A stretch of 5,863 bases of DNA from Candidatus Methanomethylicia archaeon (GCA_938030905.1 CALHIW010000045.1:1-5863); one strand, 5' to 3'; shown: positions 1 to 5,415, numbered from the stretch's first letter. Made by a program: numbers and translations. The notes: generated from the letters alone by a model not told the origin.

Positions 1-533
1 TATACTTTTAATAGATCTACCTTCATTCTACACCCATACTCAACATGTATTGTCTCAGTTCTCCTCTCACCAGCTATATGCTCAATAGGTCTAATCCTAT
101 ATGTTCCCTCAGTCCCTCCAGTCTTCATGTATACTGCCTTAACTGAGGAGTTAACAGCCATCACCCCCTCACCTATAATACTCCTATAGCTATACAGCTG
201 ATCAGGAACCTCTATGATTGCAATATCACCTACTATACTGAACGATCTTGGTAGAATTGCAAGCATCCATGGCTCAAGCCTGCTAGATAATGCTTCAATA
301 AGACTACGTGGCCTTCTTAATCTAGATTCAAACTCAAAACTTGTAATGCATGCATTAGGCTCAATCTTAAGGATTTCCTCATTCTCCTCAGCTTTAAGCT
401 CCCTAGTAATCGGAAATAGAACTTCATCACCAATTCTAGCTACTTTAAATTCTTCATCTAATACCCTCATTAACCTTAATAGTTTCCGAACCTCCTCAGC
501 TTTAACCCTAGAAACTTTAACCCCAAGCTTCAT
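1..533 (-). CDS. trm5: tRNA (guanine37-N1)-methyltransferase Trm5, N-terminal part (cut by window edge)
   Basis: Trm5 transfers a methyl group from S-adenosylmethionine to N1 of G37, beside the tRNA anticodon, which prevents frameshifting. Reading the minus strand from ATG at 533 gives 177 codons without a stop up to position 1. Residues 1-45 resemble the archaeal D1 domain, opening with KLGVKVSRVKAEEVRKLL. Residues 98-115 (FSIVGDIAIIEVPDQL) and 139-163 (GGTEGTYRIR, EHIAGERRTETIH) match the conserved block before the catalytic domain. The SAM-binding Rossmann domain lies outside the window. The frame is also open to an ATG at 635, adding 34 residues. I prefer 533 because archaeal homologues begin a few residues before the GVKV block, but neither start has a convincing Shine-Dalgarno. 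The neighbouring epimerase lies upstream on the same strand. The family call is firm; the Trm5a/b/c subgroup cannot be decided. Confidence 0.88.
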   Translation of the reverse strand, partial: MKLGVKVSRVKAEEVRKLLRLMRVLDEEFKVARIGDEVLFPITRELKAEENEEILKIEPNACITSFEFESRLRRPRSLIEALSSRLEPWMLAILPRSFSIVGDIAIIEVPDQLYSYRSIIGEGVMAVNSSVKAVYMKTGGTEGTYRIRPIEHIAGERRTETIHVEYGCRMKVDLLKV

Positions 534-750
534 ATATGCATCTACCCTATAATTGCAATCTAATACTAATATTACTAAATCAATTTTGAATCTTTCCGTA
601 GCATATAAACTTATGTAGTCATCTACTTCCTCCATATTTGTTAATGTATTAAACTTTAGAGTTGGCTTCAGAAGTTAATCTATTCACTATGATGTGTAAT
701 AGGTTTAGAGATTATGTTTCAGACATGTTGAAGAAGAGGCTTCATTAACA

Positions 751-760
751 TTAATATATA
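751..760 (-). promoter_or_regulatory. Possible TATA box for trm5
   Basis: On the minus strand these bases read TATATATTAA, the best TATA-like element in the gap between the epimerase stop (804) and trm5. Transcription from it would start near 730, giving a leader of roughly 95 nt to the ATG at 635 or 197 nt to the ATG at 533. A long leader is unusual for this kind of archaeon, so the assignment is weak. A minus-strand ATG at 726 lies at leaderless distance but opens only a four-codon frame. Confidence 0.3.
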
Positions 761-803
761 GTTATGGCCTGTATAATGCTGCATCTCGTAATCTCTAATG
801 GTC

Positions 804-1757
804 TTAAGCATTGATATTAGCTCTCAATTTATATTGATCTATAAGTTCCCTAATTCCACTGTTAAGATCTATTTCCGGCTTAAATCCAAGTAGTTTTTCA
901 GATTTCTCTATTGATGCATAGCTATGCATTATATCCCCGGTTTTCGGCTTACTATGAATTATACTTACTGTCTTGTTAAGCTTCCTCTCAGCTATCTCCT
1001 TTATTCTTAATGCAAGATCAATTATTCTTGTAGGTTTTCCTGAGGCTATGTTTATAGTTTCACCGTTAAGATCTAGATTCAACGTCTTAACTATTGCCTT
1101 AGCAACATCTTTTACATGTATGAAGTCTCTTGTCTGCTCTCCACTTCCATATATTGTTAAGACACTATTCAAATATAGATCCTCAATAAATCTACTTATT
1201 ACTCCAGCGTATGGATTTCCCCATTGTCTAGGACCATATACGTTAAACAGCCTCAATATTAATGTTTTAAAGCCATAAATCCCCCCAAACATCTTAACAT
1301 AGTATTCTGCACAGAGTTTACTTACACCATATGGTGATATTGGTCTTGGTAAACTATTCTCTCCTAAAGGAAGCTCTACCGGTTCTCCATATATGGCTGC
1401 TGATGATACGTATATGAATAATCCACCACTACCCCTATATCCATTAAGTAGGTTTAAGGTTCCATTAACATTTACATCATGGTATAGTGTTGGATTCTCT
1501 ACGGATTCCTCAACTGATATTAATGATGCTAGGTGAATTATAGCTTCAGCACTTCTTAGAATACTATGAATATTTTGGCTTCGAACATCTTCAACTAAAA
1601 CCTTAAGGTTTCTCTTACCAATACTTCCCTCTATATTCTTCAAACTACCCCTTGATAGATTATCAATAACAGTAACTTTATACCCACTATCTAGGAGGAG
1701 ATCTACAATATGACTACCAATAAATCCAACACCACCAGTAACCACTATATTATCCAT
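804..1757 (-). CDS. NAD-dependent nucleotide-sugar epimerase/dehydratase (UDP-glucose 4-epimerase-like, extended SDR)
   Basis: This is a complete 317-residue extended short-chain dehydrogenase, the usual length for the GalE and dTDP-glucose-dehydratase group. Such enzymes oxidise the sugar C4 hydroxyl of a nucleotide sugar with bound NAD and then epimerise or dehydrate it, supplying precursors for glycans such as surface-protein glycosylation. The NAD motif GGVGFIG is at residues 8-14 (Val where Ala is common), and the ribose-binding acidic residue is D32 in VIDNLSRG. The serine of YVSSAAIYG lies at 118-119, and the catalytic Tyr and Lys are Y143 and K147 in SPYGVSK. Family blocks NVYGPRQ (172-178) and RDFIHVKDVAKA (210-221) follow. 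The C-terminal substrate lobe is full length. The ATG at 1757 is supported by the NAD motif beginning at once and by a TATA-like box 22-29 bases upstream, pointing to a leaderless mRNA. Epimerase is more likely than dehydratase, but the substrate is not readable. Confidence 0.92.
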   Translation of the reverse strand: MDNIVVTGGVGFIGSHIVDLLLDSGYKVTVIDNLSRGSLKNIEGSIGKRNLKVLVEDVRSQNIHSILRSAEAIIHLASLISVEESVENPTLYHDVNVNGTLNLLNGYRGSGGLFIYVSSAAIYGEPVELPLGENSLPRPISPYGVSKLCAEYYVKMFGGIYGFKTLILRLFNVYGPRQWGNPYAGVISRFIEDLYLNSVLTIYGSGEQTRDFIHVKDVAKAIVKTLNLDLNGETINIASGKPTRIIDLALRIKEIAERKLNKTVSIIHSKPKTGDIMHSYASIEKSEKLLGFKPEIDLNSGIRELIDQYKLRANINA

Positions 1758-1778
1758 ATAGCTACTATACCTAACGTT

Positions 1779-1786
1779 AAATATAG
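1779..1786 (-). promoter_or_regulatory. TATA-like box of the epimerase gene
   Basis: The minus strand reads CTATATTT here, at -29 to -22 from the A of the epimerase ATG (1757). That is the spacing expected if the transcript begins at the start codon, as is common in crenarchaea. No Shine-Dalgarno precedes the ATG, consistent with leaderless translation. Confidence 0.55.
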
Positions 1787-1835
1787 CTAACTACCTAATT
1801 CTAAACCTATAAGCAGGGTACATCAGTAGTAACTA

Positions 1836-1866
1836 TCTTGCTAAAATATATGCATATCTAGCAAGA
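1836..1866. repeat. Dyad: 8-bp perfect inverted repeat around a 10-bp palindrome
   Basis: TCTTGCTA (1836-1843) and its exact complement TAGCAAGA (1859-1866) are separated by 15 bases. Those bases contain the self-complementary ATATGCATAT (1848-1857). The centre is about 95 bases upstream of the epimerase start and outside its TATA-like box. It could be an operator, an RNA hairpin or a relic of a mobile element; nothing in the sequence decides between them. Confidence 0.55.
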
Positions 1867-1934
1867 GCGATTTTACAAATTTAGTTTTAAGAAATCATCT
1901 ACAACAACGGAATTCTTACTCATCAATAAAGTGT

Positions 1935-2099
1935 ATGATTAATCTTCCATATTTGTTTTTCATGCTCGAGAAAACTTTGACTGAGAAGATTTTGAATGAA
2001 TTAGGAAAGGAGTTAGCAGCAAGAATAGGATGGACTAAGGAGGAGCTTGAACGCTATAGTTGGCAGTTAAACACAGTTAAGAGCATTAGGGGGAGCTGA
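1935..2099 (+). CDS. Small unrecognised ORF, 54 residues, possibly a gene remnant
   Basis: The frame runs from ATG 1935 (a second in-frame ATG is at 1962) to TGA at 2097-2099. From the second ATG the peptide is charged and helical in character, with segments EKILNELGKELAARIGW and TKEELERYSWQL. This composition looks like real protein rather than random AT-rich translation. No Shine-Dalgarno or well-placed TATA box precedes either ATG. The next 11 codons in the same frame carry one more stop before another short frame opens at 2133, so this may be the start of a broken gene. I do not recognise a family. Confidence 0.25.
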   Translation: MINLPYLFFMLEKTLTEKILNELGKELAARIGWTKEELERYSWQLNTVKSIRGS

Positions 2100-2132
2100 G
2101 GAAATTATTTTCTCTAAAAGAAAGAAGATAGG

Positions 2133-2249
2133 ATGAAGCAAATCGATAGGGCAATAGACTGGCTGAAGGGATATCTAAACCTCTTTGTAATGAGTGAATT
2201 GTTACAGCTAACAGTAGGTTTAATCCAGCATGCTCCAACAACGTTTTAA
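2133..2249 (+). CDS. Small unrecognised ORF, 38 residues, perhaps continuing the broken gene upstream
   Basis: ATG 2133 to TAA 2247-2249 encodes a short helical peptide beginning MKQIDRAIDWLKGYLNLF. It is in the same frame as the ORF ending at 2099, separated by 11 codons that include a TAA. Another frame bridges the gap (2098-2136) and overlaps this ATG in ATGA. Either two tiny genes or one decayed helical protein is possible. It converges with the minus-strand ORF ending at 2262. No family recognised. Confidence 0.2.
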   Translation: MKQIDRAIDWLKGYLNLFVMSELLQLTVGLIQHAPTTF

Positions 2250-2261
2250 TCAGAAATCTCC

Positions 2262-2576
2262 TCATATCAATCTAATACATCTACTAACTCCAATCCATGC
2301 AATTAGAGCTAAAATTGAAAGCATAGTTCTTATCTTAAGCAATCTCATTACCTTGCCCTCCTCTAAGGATTGAGTAGCATATTCTACGCATGGCTTAACC
2401 CAAGTCCCACATGAAACTTTGTATTGAAAATTAAATTGTTCGTAGAGAAAAGTAGTGAATGGGAAAGAGAGAAGTGCAAATACAATCGAGAATGAGAATA
2501 ACTTAAGCTTCCAATGTTTAACTTTTCTTTCTAACACTGAGGAAAGTAGATTTGACTCTATATTCTGAGACTTCAT
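2262..2576 (-). CDS. Hypothetical small membrane protein with two predicted transmembrane helices
   Basis: The 104-residue ORF has a basic, polar N-terminus (residues 1-25, rich in Lys), a hydrophobic segment at about 26-45 (FSFSIVFALLSFPFTTFLY), a central loop of about 38 residues, and a second hydrophobic segment at about 84-99 (TMLSILALIAWIGV). Cysteines C56 and C63 lie seven residues apart in the loop (CGTWVKPC), and C100 is near the end. By the positive-inside rule the basic N-terminus would face the cytoplasm and the loop the outside, so C56-C63 could form a disulfide. It starts about 70 bases downstream of the ATPase remnant on the same strand. No Shine-Dalgarno is visible and the surroundings are decayed. 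No family recognised; it could be a spurious ORF. Confidence 0.4.
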   Translation of the reverse strand: MKSQNIESNLLSSVLERKVKHWKLKLFSFSIVFALLSFPFTTFLYEQFNFQYKVSCGTWVKPCVEYATQSLEEGKVMRLLKIRTMLSILALIAWIGVSRCIRLI

Positions 2577-2647
2577 GAAAAACTATGCTATTTCTCTGAT
2601 GAGACCACTCTTCCTCTCGATGATATTTAGAATTTAATTTCTCAACA

Positions 2648-2992
2648 TTAACGGAATCCTACAAATCGATAACCTTGATTTCTTTTGCTTAATTCTTTTC
2701 TTTGAGTGAAATCGCTTCTCAGAATAATTTCTTTAATACGCTGTAAGTTGTTTGTAAATTGAGCAATCGATGTACGCAATTATAATTTTCCTGTTAATGT
2801 TATGAATTATGTGTTTGACTAGAGTTGTCTTATCTGAACCGCAAGGTCACAGATAAAAGTATTTATGAAATTTTTGAGGTTATTTATTAGCCCCACTTTC
2901 TCTCTACCTCTCTGTAAGAGTTTTTCTGGTAGGTAGGATTGGCTGAGAACTTCTGAATTAACGATTATTTTCTGATTCACAGAATAGAATTT
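2648..2992 (-). pseudogene. Decayed N-terminal fragment of an Orc1/Cdc6-like AAA+ ATPase
   Basis: Three overlapping minus-strand frames join into one recognisable protein. The first (2992 down to about 2858) contains SEVLSQSYLPEKLLQRGREK, fitting the L-x3-Y-x-P-x2-L-x2-R pattern that opens archaeal Orc1/Cdc6 proteins, where LPHRE is usual. The second frame (about 2861 to 2733) reads KYFYL, a TGA stop, then a Walker A loop PCGSDKTTLVKH with Asp where GxGK(T/S) needs Gly, and the following strand IIIAYIDCSIYKQL. A third frame (about 2738 to 2648) continues with IKEIILRSDFTQRKEL. Two frameshifts, an internal stop and a mutated P-loop make it inactive. Walker B, sensor, lid and winged-helix parts of the roughly 400-residue family are missing. 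Orc1/Cdc6 initiators mark origins and also occur on archaeal mobile elements. Another P-loop ATPase family is the main alternative. Confidence 0.6.
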
Positions 2993-3080
2993 CTACCGTG
3001 AAGAAAATATGTTACAAGTATGTGGATTGCCGATAATTCCTATAGATTTTAGTTAAAAACACAAACCAGTTATTAGGACT

Positions 3081-3088
3081 CATATAAG
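3081..3088 (+). promoter_or_regulatory. Possible TATA box of the PDO-flavoprotein operon
   Basis: CATATAAG is the best TATA-like element before the PDO gene. A start about 26 bases downstream would give a leader of roughly 14 nt to the ATG at 3125. No Shine-Dalgarno precedes that ATG. Other AT-rich stretches nearby, such as TTTTAACT at 3108, are too close for normal spacing. Confidence 0.35.
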
Positions 3089-3124
3089 CGAAAAGTAGAA
3101 ATATCTGTTTTAACTATCTTATTT

Positions 3125-3787
3125 ATGGTTATTGAAATTGATGAGTTGACTCGTAGACGTACCTCCGAAATATTTAAGACTTTGAAGTCCCCTGTTAAAA
3201 TCTACCTATTCACAACAACTATGCATTGCCTACACTGTAATGAGGTTGAGGAGATTGTTGACATTATTAGTAGTTTATCCCCTCTTATATCTGTTGAGAA
3301 GTGTACATGTAATGCAGATCATCCTCAAGCACGTAAATTTAGGATTGATAAGCATCCAGCTATAGTTATACATGGTGAGAGGGAGTTTAATATTAGGTAT
3401 TTCGGCCTACCCGTAGGCTATGAGTTTGGAGTCGTTATTGATAGTATTGTTGCAGCATCTACAGGTATTGTTAAGCTTCCCTCACGCATAATTGATCTAG
3501 TTAAAAGCATAAATACACCTATACATATTCAGGTATTTGTAACTCCGACCTGCCCATACTGTCCATCTATAGCTAAAACAGCTCATAGCTTTGCAGTATT
3601 AAACCAGAATATAACAGCTGATGTTATTGAGGTAACTGAATTTCCAGAGTTATCTAAACGTTACGGTATATATGCTGTTCCTAAAACAGTTATAAATGAT
3701 ACTGTGGAGTTTGAAGGTGCAGTTTCAACTGATGCGTTTCTAAGACATGTTATGAGAGCTATTGATCTTAGTAGGAGGGTTGGTTAA
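3125..3787 (+). CDS. pdo: Protein disulfide oxidoreductase (PDO), double thioredoxin fold
   Basis: PDO is the cytosolic dithiol-disulfide exchange protein of thermophilic archaea; it makes, breaks or shuffles disulfides and accepts electrons from a thioredoxin reductase. The 220-residue product has the family length and two thioredoxin/glutaredoxin units. Unit N carries C35-L-H-C38 and the cis-proline P78 (KHPAI). Unit C carries the classic C143-P-Y-C146 and the cis-proline P186 (AVPKTV). The N unit also has C60 and C62 (EKCTCN), extra to the active sites. Both CxxC sites are intact, so both units should be redox active; CPYC resembles the site used for disulfide reduction in known PDOs. It is the first gene of a two-gene operon: its TAA overlaps the ATG of the flavoprotein gene by one base, so the two are almost certainly co-expressed partners. 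No Shine-Dalgarno precedes the ATG. Confidence 0.93.
   Translation: MVIEIDELTRRRTSEIFKTLKSPVKIYLFTTTMHCLHCNEVEEIVDIISSLSPLISVEKCTCNADHPQARKFRIDKHPAIVIHGEREFNIRYFGLPVGYEFGVVIDSIVAASTGIVKLPSRIIDLVKSINTPIHIQVFVTPTCPYCPSIAKTAHSFAVLNQNITADVIEVTEFPELSKRYGIYAVPKTVINDTVEFEGAVSTDAFLRHVMRAIDLSRRVG
3773..3778 (+). promoter_or_regulatory. Shine-Dalgarno of the flavoprotein gene, inside the PDO reading frame
   Basis: AGGAGG lies 8 bases before the ATG at 3787, an optimal spacing, and overlaps the last codons of PDO. It fixes the flavoprotein start at the TAATG overlap and indicates internal initiation on a shared mRNA. The first gene of the operon lacks such a site. Confidence 0.8.
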
Positions 3788-4713
3788 TGTCTATATTTCT
3801 ATCTGAGAAGCCTCTCTACGATGTTATAGTTATTGGGGCTGGACCTGCTGGATTAACAGCTGGAATGTATTGTGCAAGTATGGGTTTTAAAACCCTAGTT
3901 ATTGAGGGCTCACAACCATCAAGACTACAGCTAGCAGAACAAATACATAACTATCCAGGCTTCCCAGATGGGGTTTCAGGCTTTGAGCTTTTAAACAGGA
4001 TGAGGATCCAGACATTAAAGGCCGGGGCTGAATTTAGAAGGGAGGATGTAGTGGCTGTTGATCTTCTCAGCCCAGTAAAAACAGTAATAACTAGAAGTGA
4101 AAGTATAACAGCATTTACAGTTATAATAGCTATTGGTCTAGGTAAACGTAAGCTAAATATTGAAGGTGAAGATAGATTTCTAGGATTAGGCATATCATAC
4201 TGTGCTTTATGTGATGGCCCACTATATAAGGATAAAACTATAGCTCTAGTTAGTGATGAGTTCCCTGGGGATTTACTAAGTCTCAGTAGGCTTGCCTCCA
4301 AAATATACTTCATACCATTAAACCCACTGGAGAGTATAAGTGGTCTACCAGGTAATGTTGAAGTCCTCAACGTAAAGATTAAAGCTATTACTGGAGTTAA
4401 TAGAGTTGAAGGATTAAGAATTACTAGAAACGGTATTGAGGAAACACTTCAAGTTGATGGTGTATTCATATCAACTCGAAACATTCCATTTACAAGTATT
4501 ATTGCGAAGAGCGGTGTTGAAATTGATGAAAGAGGCTGTATTAAAGTTGGTAAGGACATGGCTACAAACATTGAGGGAGTATATGCAGCCGGAGACTGCA
4601 CATGTGGAGGTATGCAGGTAGCAGTAGCTGTAGGGCAGGGAGCTGTAGCAGCAATAAACGCTATGGCCTACATTCACCAACAGCGGAAAGAGTTAAAATC
4701 AATAATAGTGTAG
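3787..4713 (+). CDS. trxB: Thioredoxin reductase-like flavoprotein with a degenerate NADPH site
   Basis: The 308-residue protein has the low-molecular-weight thioredoxin reductase fold and should reduce the adjacent PDO through FAD and a redox disulfide. The FAD site GAGPAG is at 17-22, followed by IE at 39-40 and NYPGFP at 55-60. The redox centre is C139-A-L-C142-D143. The C-terminal FAD block GVYAAGDC is at 264-271 (D270), followed by the helix QVAVAVGQGAVAAINA. The inserted pyridine-nucleotide domain (about 115-235) is abnormal. Where GGGDSA should follow KTIALV there is SDEFPG, and where HRRxxFRA should follow there is IPLNPLESISG with no arginine. That loop is also shortened. The FAD domain is sound, so this is specialisation rather than decay. 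Pyridine nucleotide-independent relatives, such as ferredoxin-dependent flavin thioredoxin reductases of clostridia, lack the same motifs, so ferredoxin is a plausible donor. C271 and C273 (DCTCGG) are extra cysteines near FAD. Confidence 0.9.
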   Translation: MSIFLSEKPLYDVIVIGAGPAGLTAGMYCASMGFKTLVIEGSQPSRLQLAEQIHNYPGFPDGVSGFELLNRMRIQTLKAGAEFRREDVVAVDLLSPVKTVITRSESITAFTVIIAIGLGKRKLNIEGEDRFLGLGISYCALCDGPLYKDKTIALVSDEFPGDLLSLSRLASKIYFIPLNPLESISGLPGNVEVLNVKIKAITGVNRVEGLRITRNGIEETLQVDGVFISTRNIPFTSIIAKSGVEIDERGCIKVGKDMATNIEGVYAAGDCTCGGMQVAVAVGQGAVAAINAMAYIHQQRKELKSIIV

Positions 4714-4879
4714 GCTTAATATCCACATATAGTAATCGAAACTTTCAATGCATACCTAATCCCCCAACTTAAATTCAGCAATCCAACAATACACTTAACC
4801 TTCAGAATAGTTTGAAGTTAGCTTAAAATAGCCTCCTCCTAACGAAGTTAACTCCCATATTTTACTTCCTTATCATTCA

Positions 4880-4895
4880 CCCTATTTTATTAGGG
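4880..4895. repeat. Short inverted repeat, 5-bp arms and 6-base loop
   Basis: CCCTA (4880-4884) and TAGGG (4891-4895) flank TTTTAT. It would form a small hairpin about 170 bases after the flavoprotein stop. It is not followed by a T-run, so a terminator role is unproven. Confidence 0.35.
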
Positions 4896-4952
4896 CTCCA
4901 ATATTCAAAGTTCCTATCAAATCCTTAAATATCATAGAACAATATTTAGAGT

Positions 4953-5000
4953 GGATTCCCTAGTTTTCCAGATAAATCTGGATAGTATTAGGAATTATCC
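4953..5000. repeat. Extended imperfect dyad with perfect core
   Basis: The core CCAGAT-AA-ATCTGG (4968-4981) is perfect. Outside it TTCCCTA (4957-4963) can pair with TTAGGAA (4988-4994) with one bulge, and GGAT (4953-4956) with ATCC (4997-5000). The whole is a nested 48-base dyad. It could be a protein-binding site or a structured RNA element. Confidence 0.45.
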
Positions 5001-5089
5001 TCAGCAAACCCCAAATTTACTTAAAGTTAATGGAGTATTCCGGGATAACTAGAGCTTAGATATAGAGGTATTGTGGTTATGGCTTAGGT

Positions 5090-5176
5090 TTGCAAGATGC
5101 CCAGAATGATACTGTCAAGTTATTGGGTTGGTTTGTTGTTGTAGTTATGGTTTGTGCAATAATTATTGGTACATGA
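5090..5176 (+). CDS. Possible micro-ORF, 28-residue membrane peptide (TTG start), or gene relic
   Basis: From TTG 5090 to TGA 5174-5176 the frame encodes a polar start (QDAQNDTVK) followed by a strongly hydrophobic stretch (LLGWFVVVVMVCAIIIG), like a single transmembrane helix. There is no ATG in frame at its head. An ATG at 5079 in a neighbouring frame is followed at once by TAG, so a single-base change could have disconnected it. TTAGATATAG at 5057-5066 lies roughly where a TATA box would sit for that ATG. Very short and unconfirmed. Confidence 0.2.
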   Translation: MQDAQNDTVKLLGWFVVVVMVCAIIIGT

Positions 5177-5178
5177 GA

Positions 5179-5237
5179 AGAAAAATTGTAAAGTAAATAG
5201 CAACAAAACTTACAAAAATGGGTAAAACAATTTTTCT
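5179..5237. repeat. 11-bp perfect inverted repeat with 37-base spacer
   Basis: AGAAAAATTGT (5179-5189) and ACAATTTTTCT (5227-5237) are exact reverse complements. The right arm runs into a T-rich tract (to about 5242), so as plus-strand RNA it resembles a hairpin followed by Us. The spacer begins with part of the motif that recurs at 5370. Confidence 0.45.
5187..5199 (+). repeat. Direct repeat copy 1 of TGTAAAGTAAATA
   Basis: An exact 13-base match to 5370-5382, 183 bases apart. Similarity continues loosely: both copies follow an A-run and are followed by GCAAC and then GGTAAAA at different spacing, so the repeated unit is probably longer and diverged. Confidence 0.45.
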
Positions 5238-5369
5238 CTTTTAATGGTTTTGTTATCTTATGATTCCTTATTTTTTCTTTTGCTAATGCTAAAAATGCAA
5301 AACTCCAAGTTGGAATTAAAATTGGTGTTTGTTGTGATAATGGTTTAAAAAATTAGAGGAAATTAAAAA

Positions 5370-5382
5370 TGTAAAGTAAATA
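5370..5382 (+). repeat. Direct repeat copy 2 of TGTAAAGTAAATA
   Basis: Second copy of the 13-base motif, followed by AAAAGCAAC and CGGTAAAA. Like copy 1 it sits beside an inverted repeat ending in T-rich sequence, suggesting a duplicated hairpin-bearing unit. Confidence 0.45.
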
Positions 5383-5394
5383 AAAAGCAACCGG

Positions 5395-5415
5395 TAAAAT
5401 AAAATATTTATTTTA
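5395..5415. repeat. 9-bp perfect inverted repeat with 3-base spacer, AT only
   Basis: TAAAATAAA (5395-5403) and TTTATTTTA (5407-5415) flank ATA. All A and T, so it may arise from composition, but it stands in the same relation to repeat copy 2 as the 5179-5237 hairpin does to copy 1. T-rich sequence follows to about 5440. Confidence 0.35.

Noticed and set aside
214..552. 112-residue plus-strand ORF
   Set aside because: It lies antisense to the trm5 fragment, which has clear family motifs; Ser/Leu-rich composition is typical of a shadow frame.
973..1278. 101-residue plus-strand ORF
   Set aside because: Antisense shadow of the epimerase gene.
2597..2616. TGATGA motif resembling a C box of a C/D guide RNA
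   Set aside because: No matching D box (CTGA) at a suitable distance.
2970..2984. TTCTG/CAGAA small hairpin
   Set aside because: Five-base arms within AT-rich DNA are expected by chance, and it falls inside the ATPase relic.
3951..4370. 139-residue minus-strand ORF
   Set aside because: Antisense shadow of the thioredoxin reductase-like gene.
4436..4680. Short ORFs on both strands (61 and 69 residues)
   Set aside because: Out-of-frame and antisense shadows of the 3' end of the flavoprotein gene, whose frame carries the conserved FAD block there.
4882..5016. Minus-strand frame with one internal TAG (segments LLRIIPNTIQIYL and KYCSMIFKDLIGTL)
   Set aside because: Possible decayed gene, but no family signature was recognised and the frame is short.
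5244..5348. 34-residue plus-strand ORF beginning MVLLSYDSLFF
   Set aside because: Short, low-complexity and in very AT-rich DNA; no start signals, no recognisable motif.
5264..5356. Open plus-strand frame reading ANAKNAKLQVGIKIGVCC
   Set aside because: Looks protein-like but has no start codon, is only 30 codons and ends at a stop on both sides; not enough to call a remnant.
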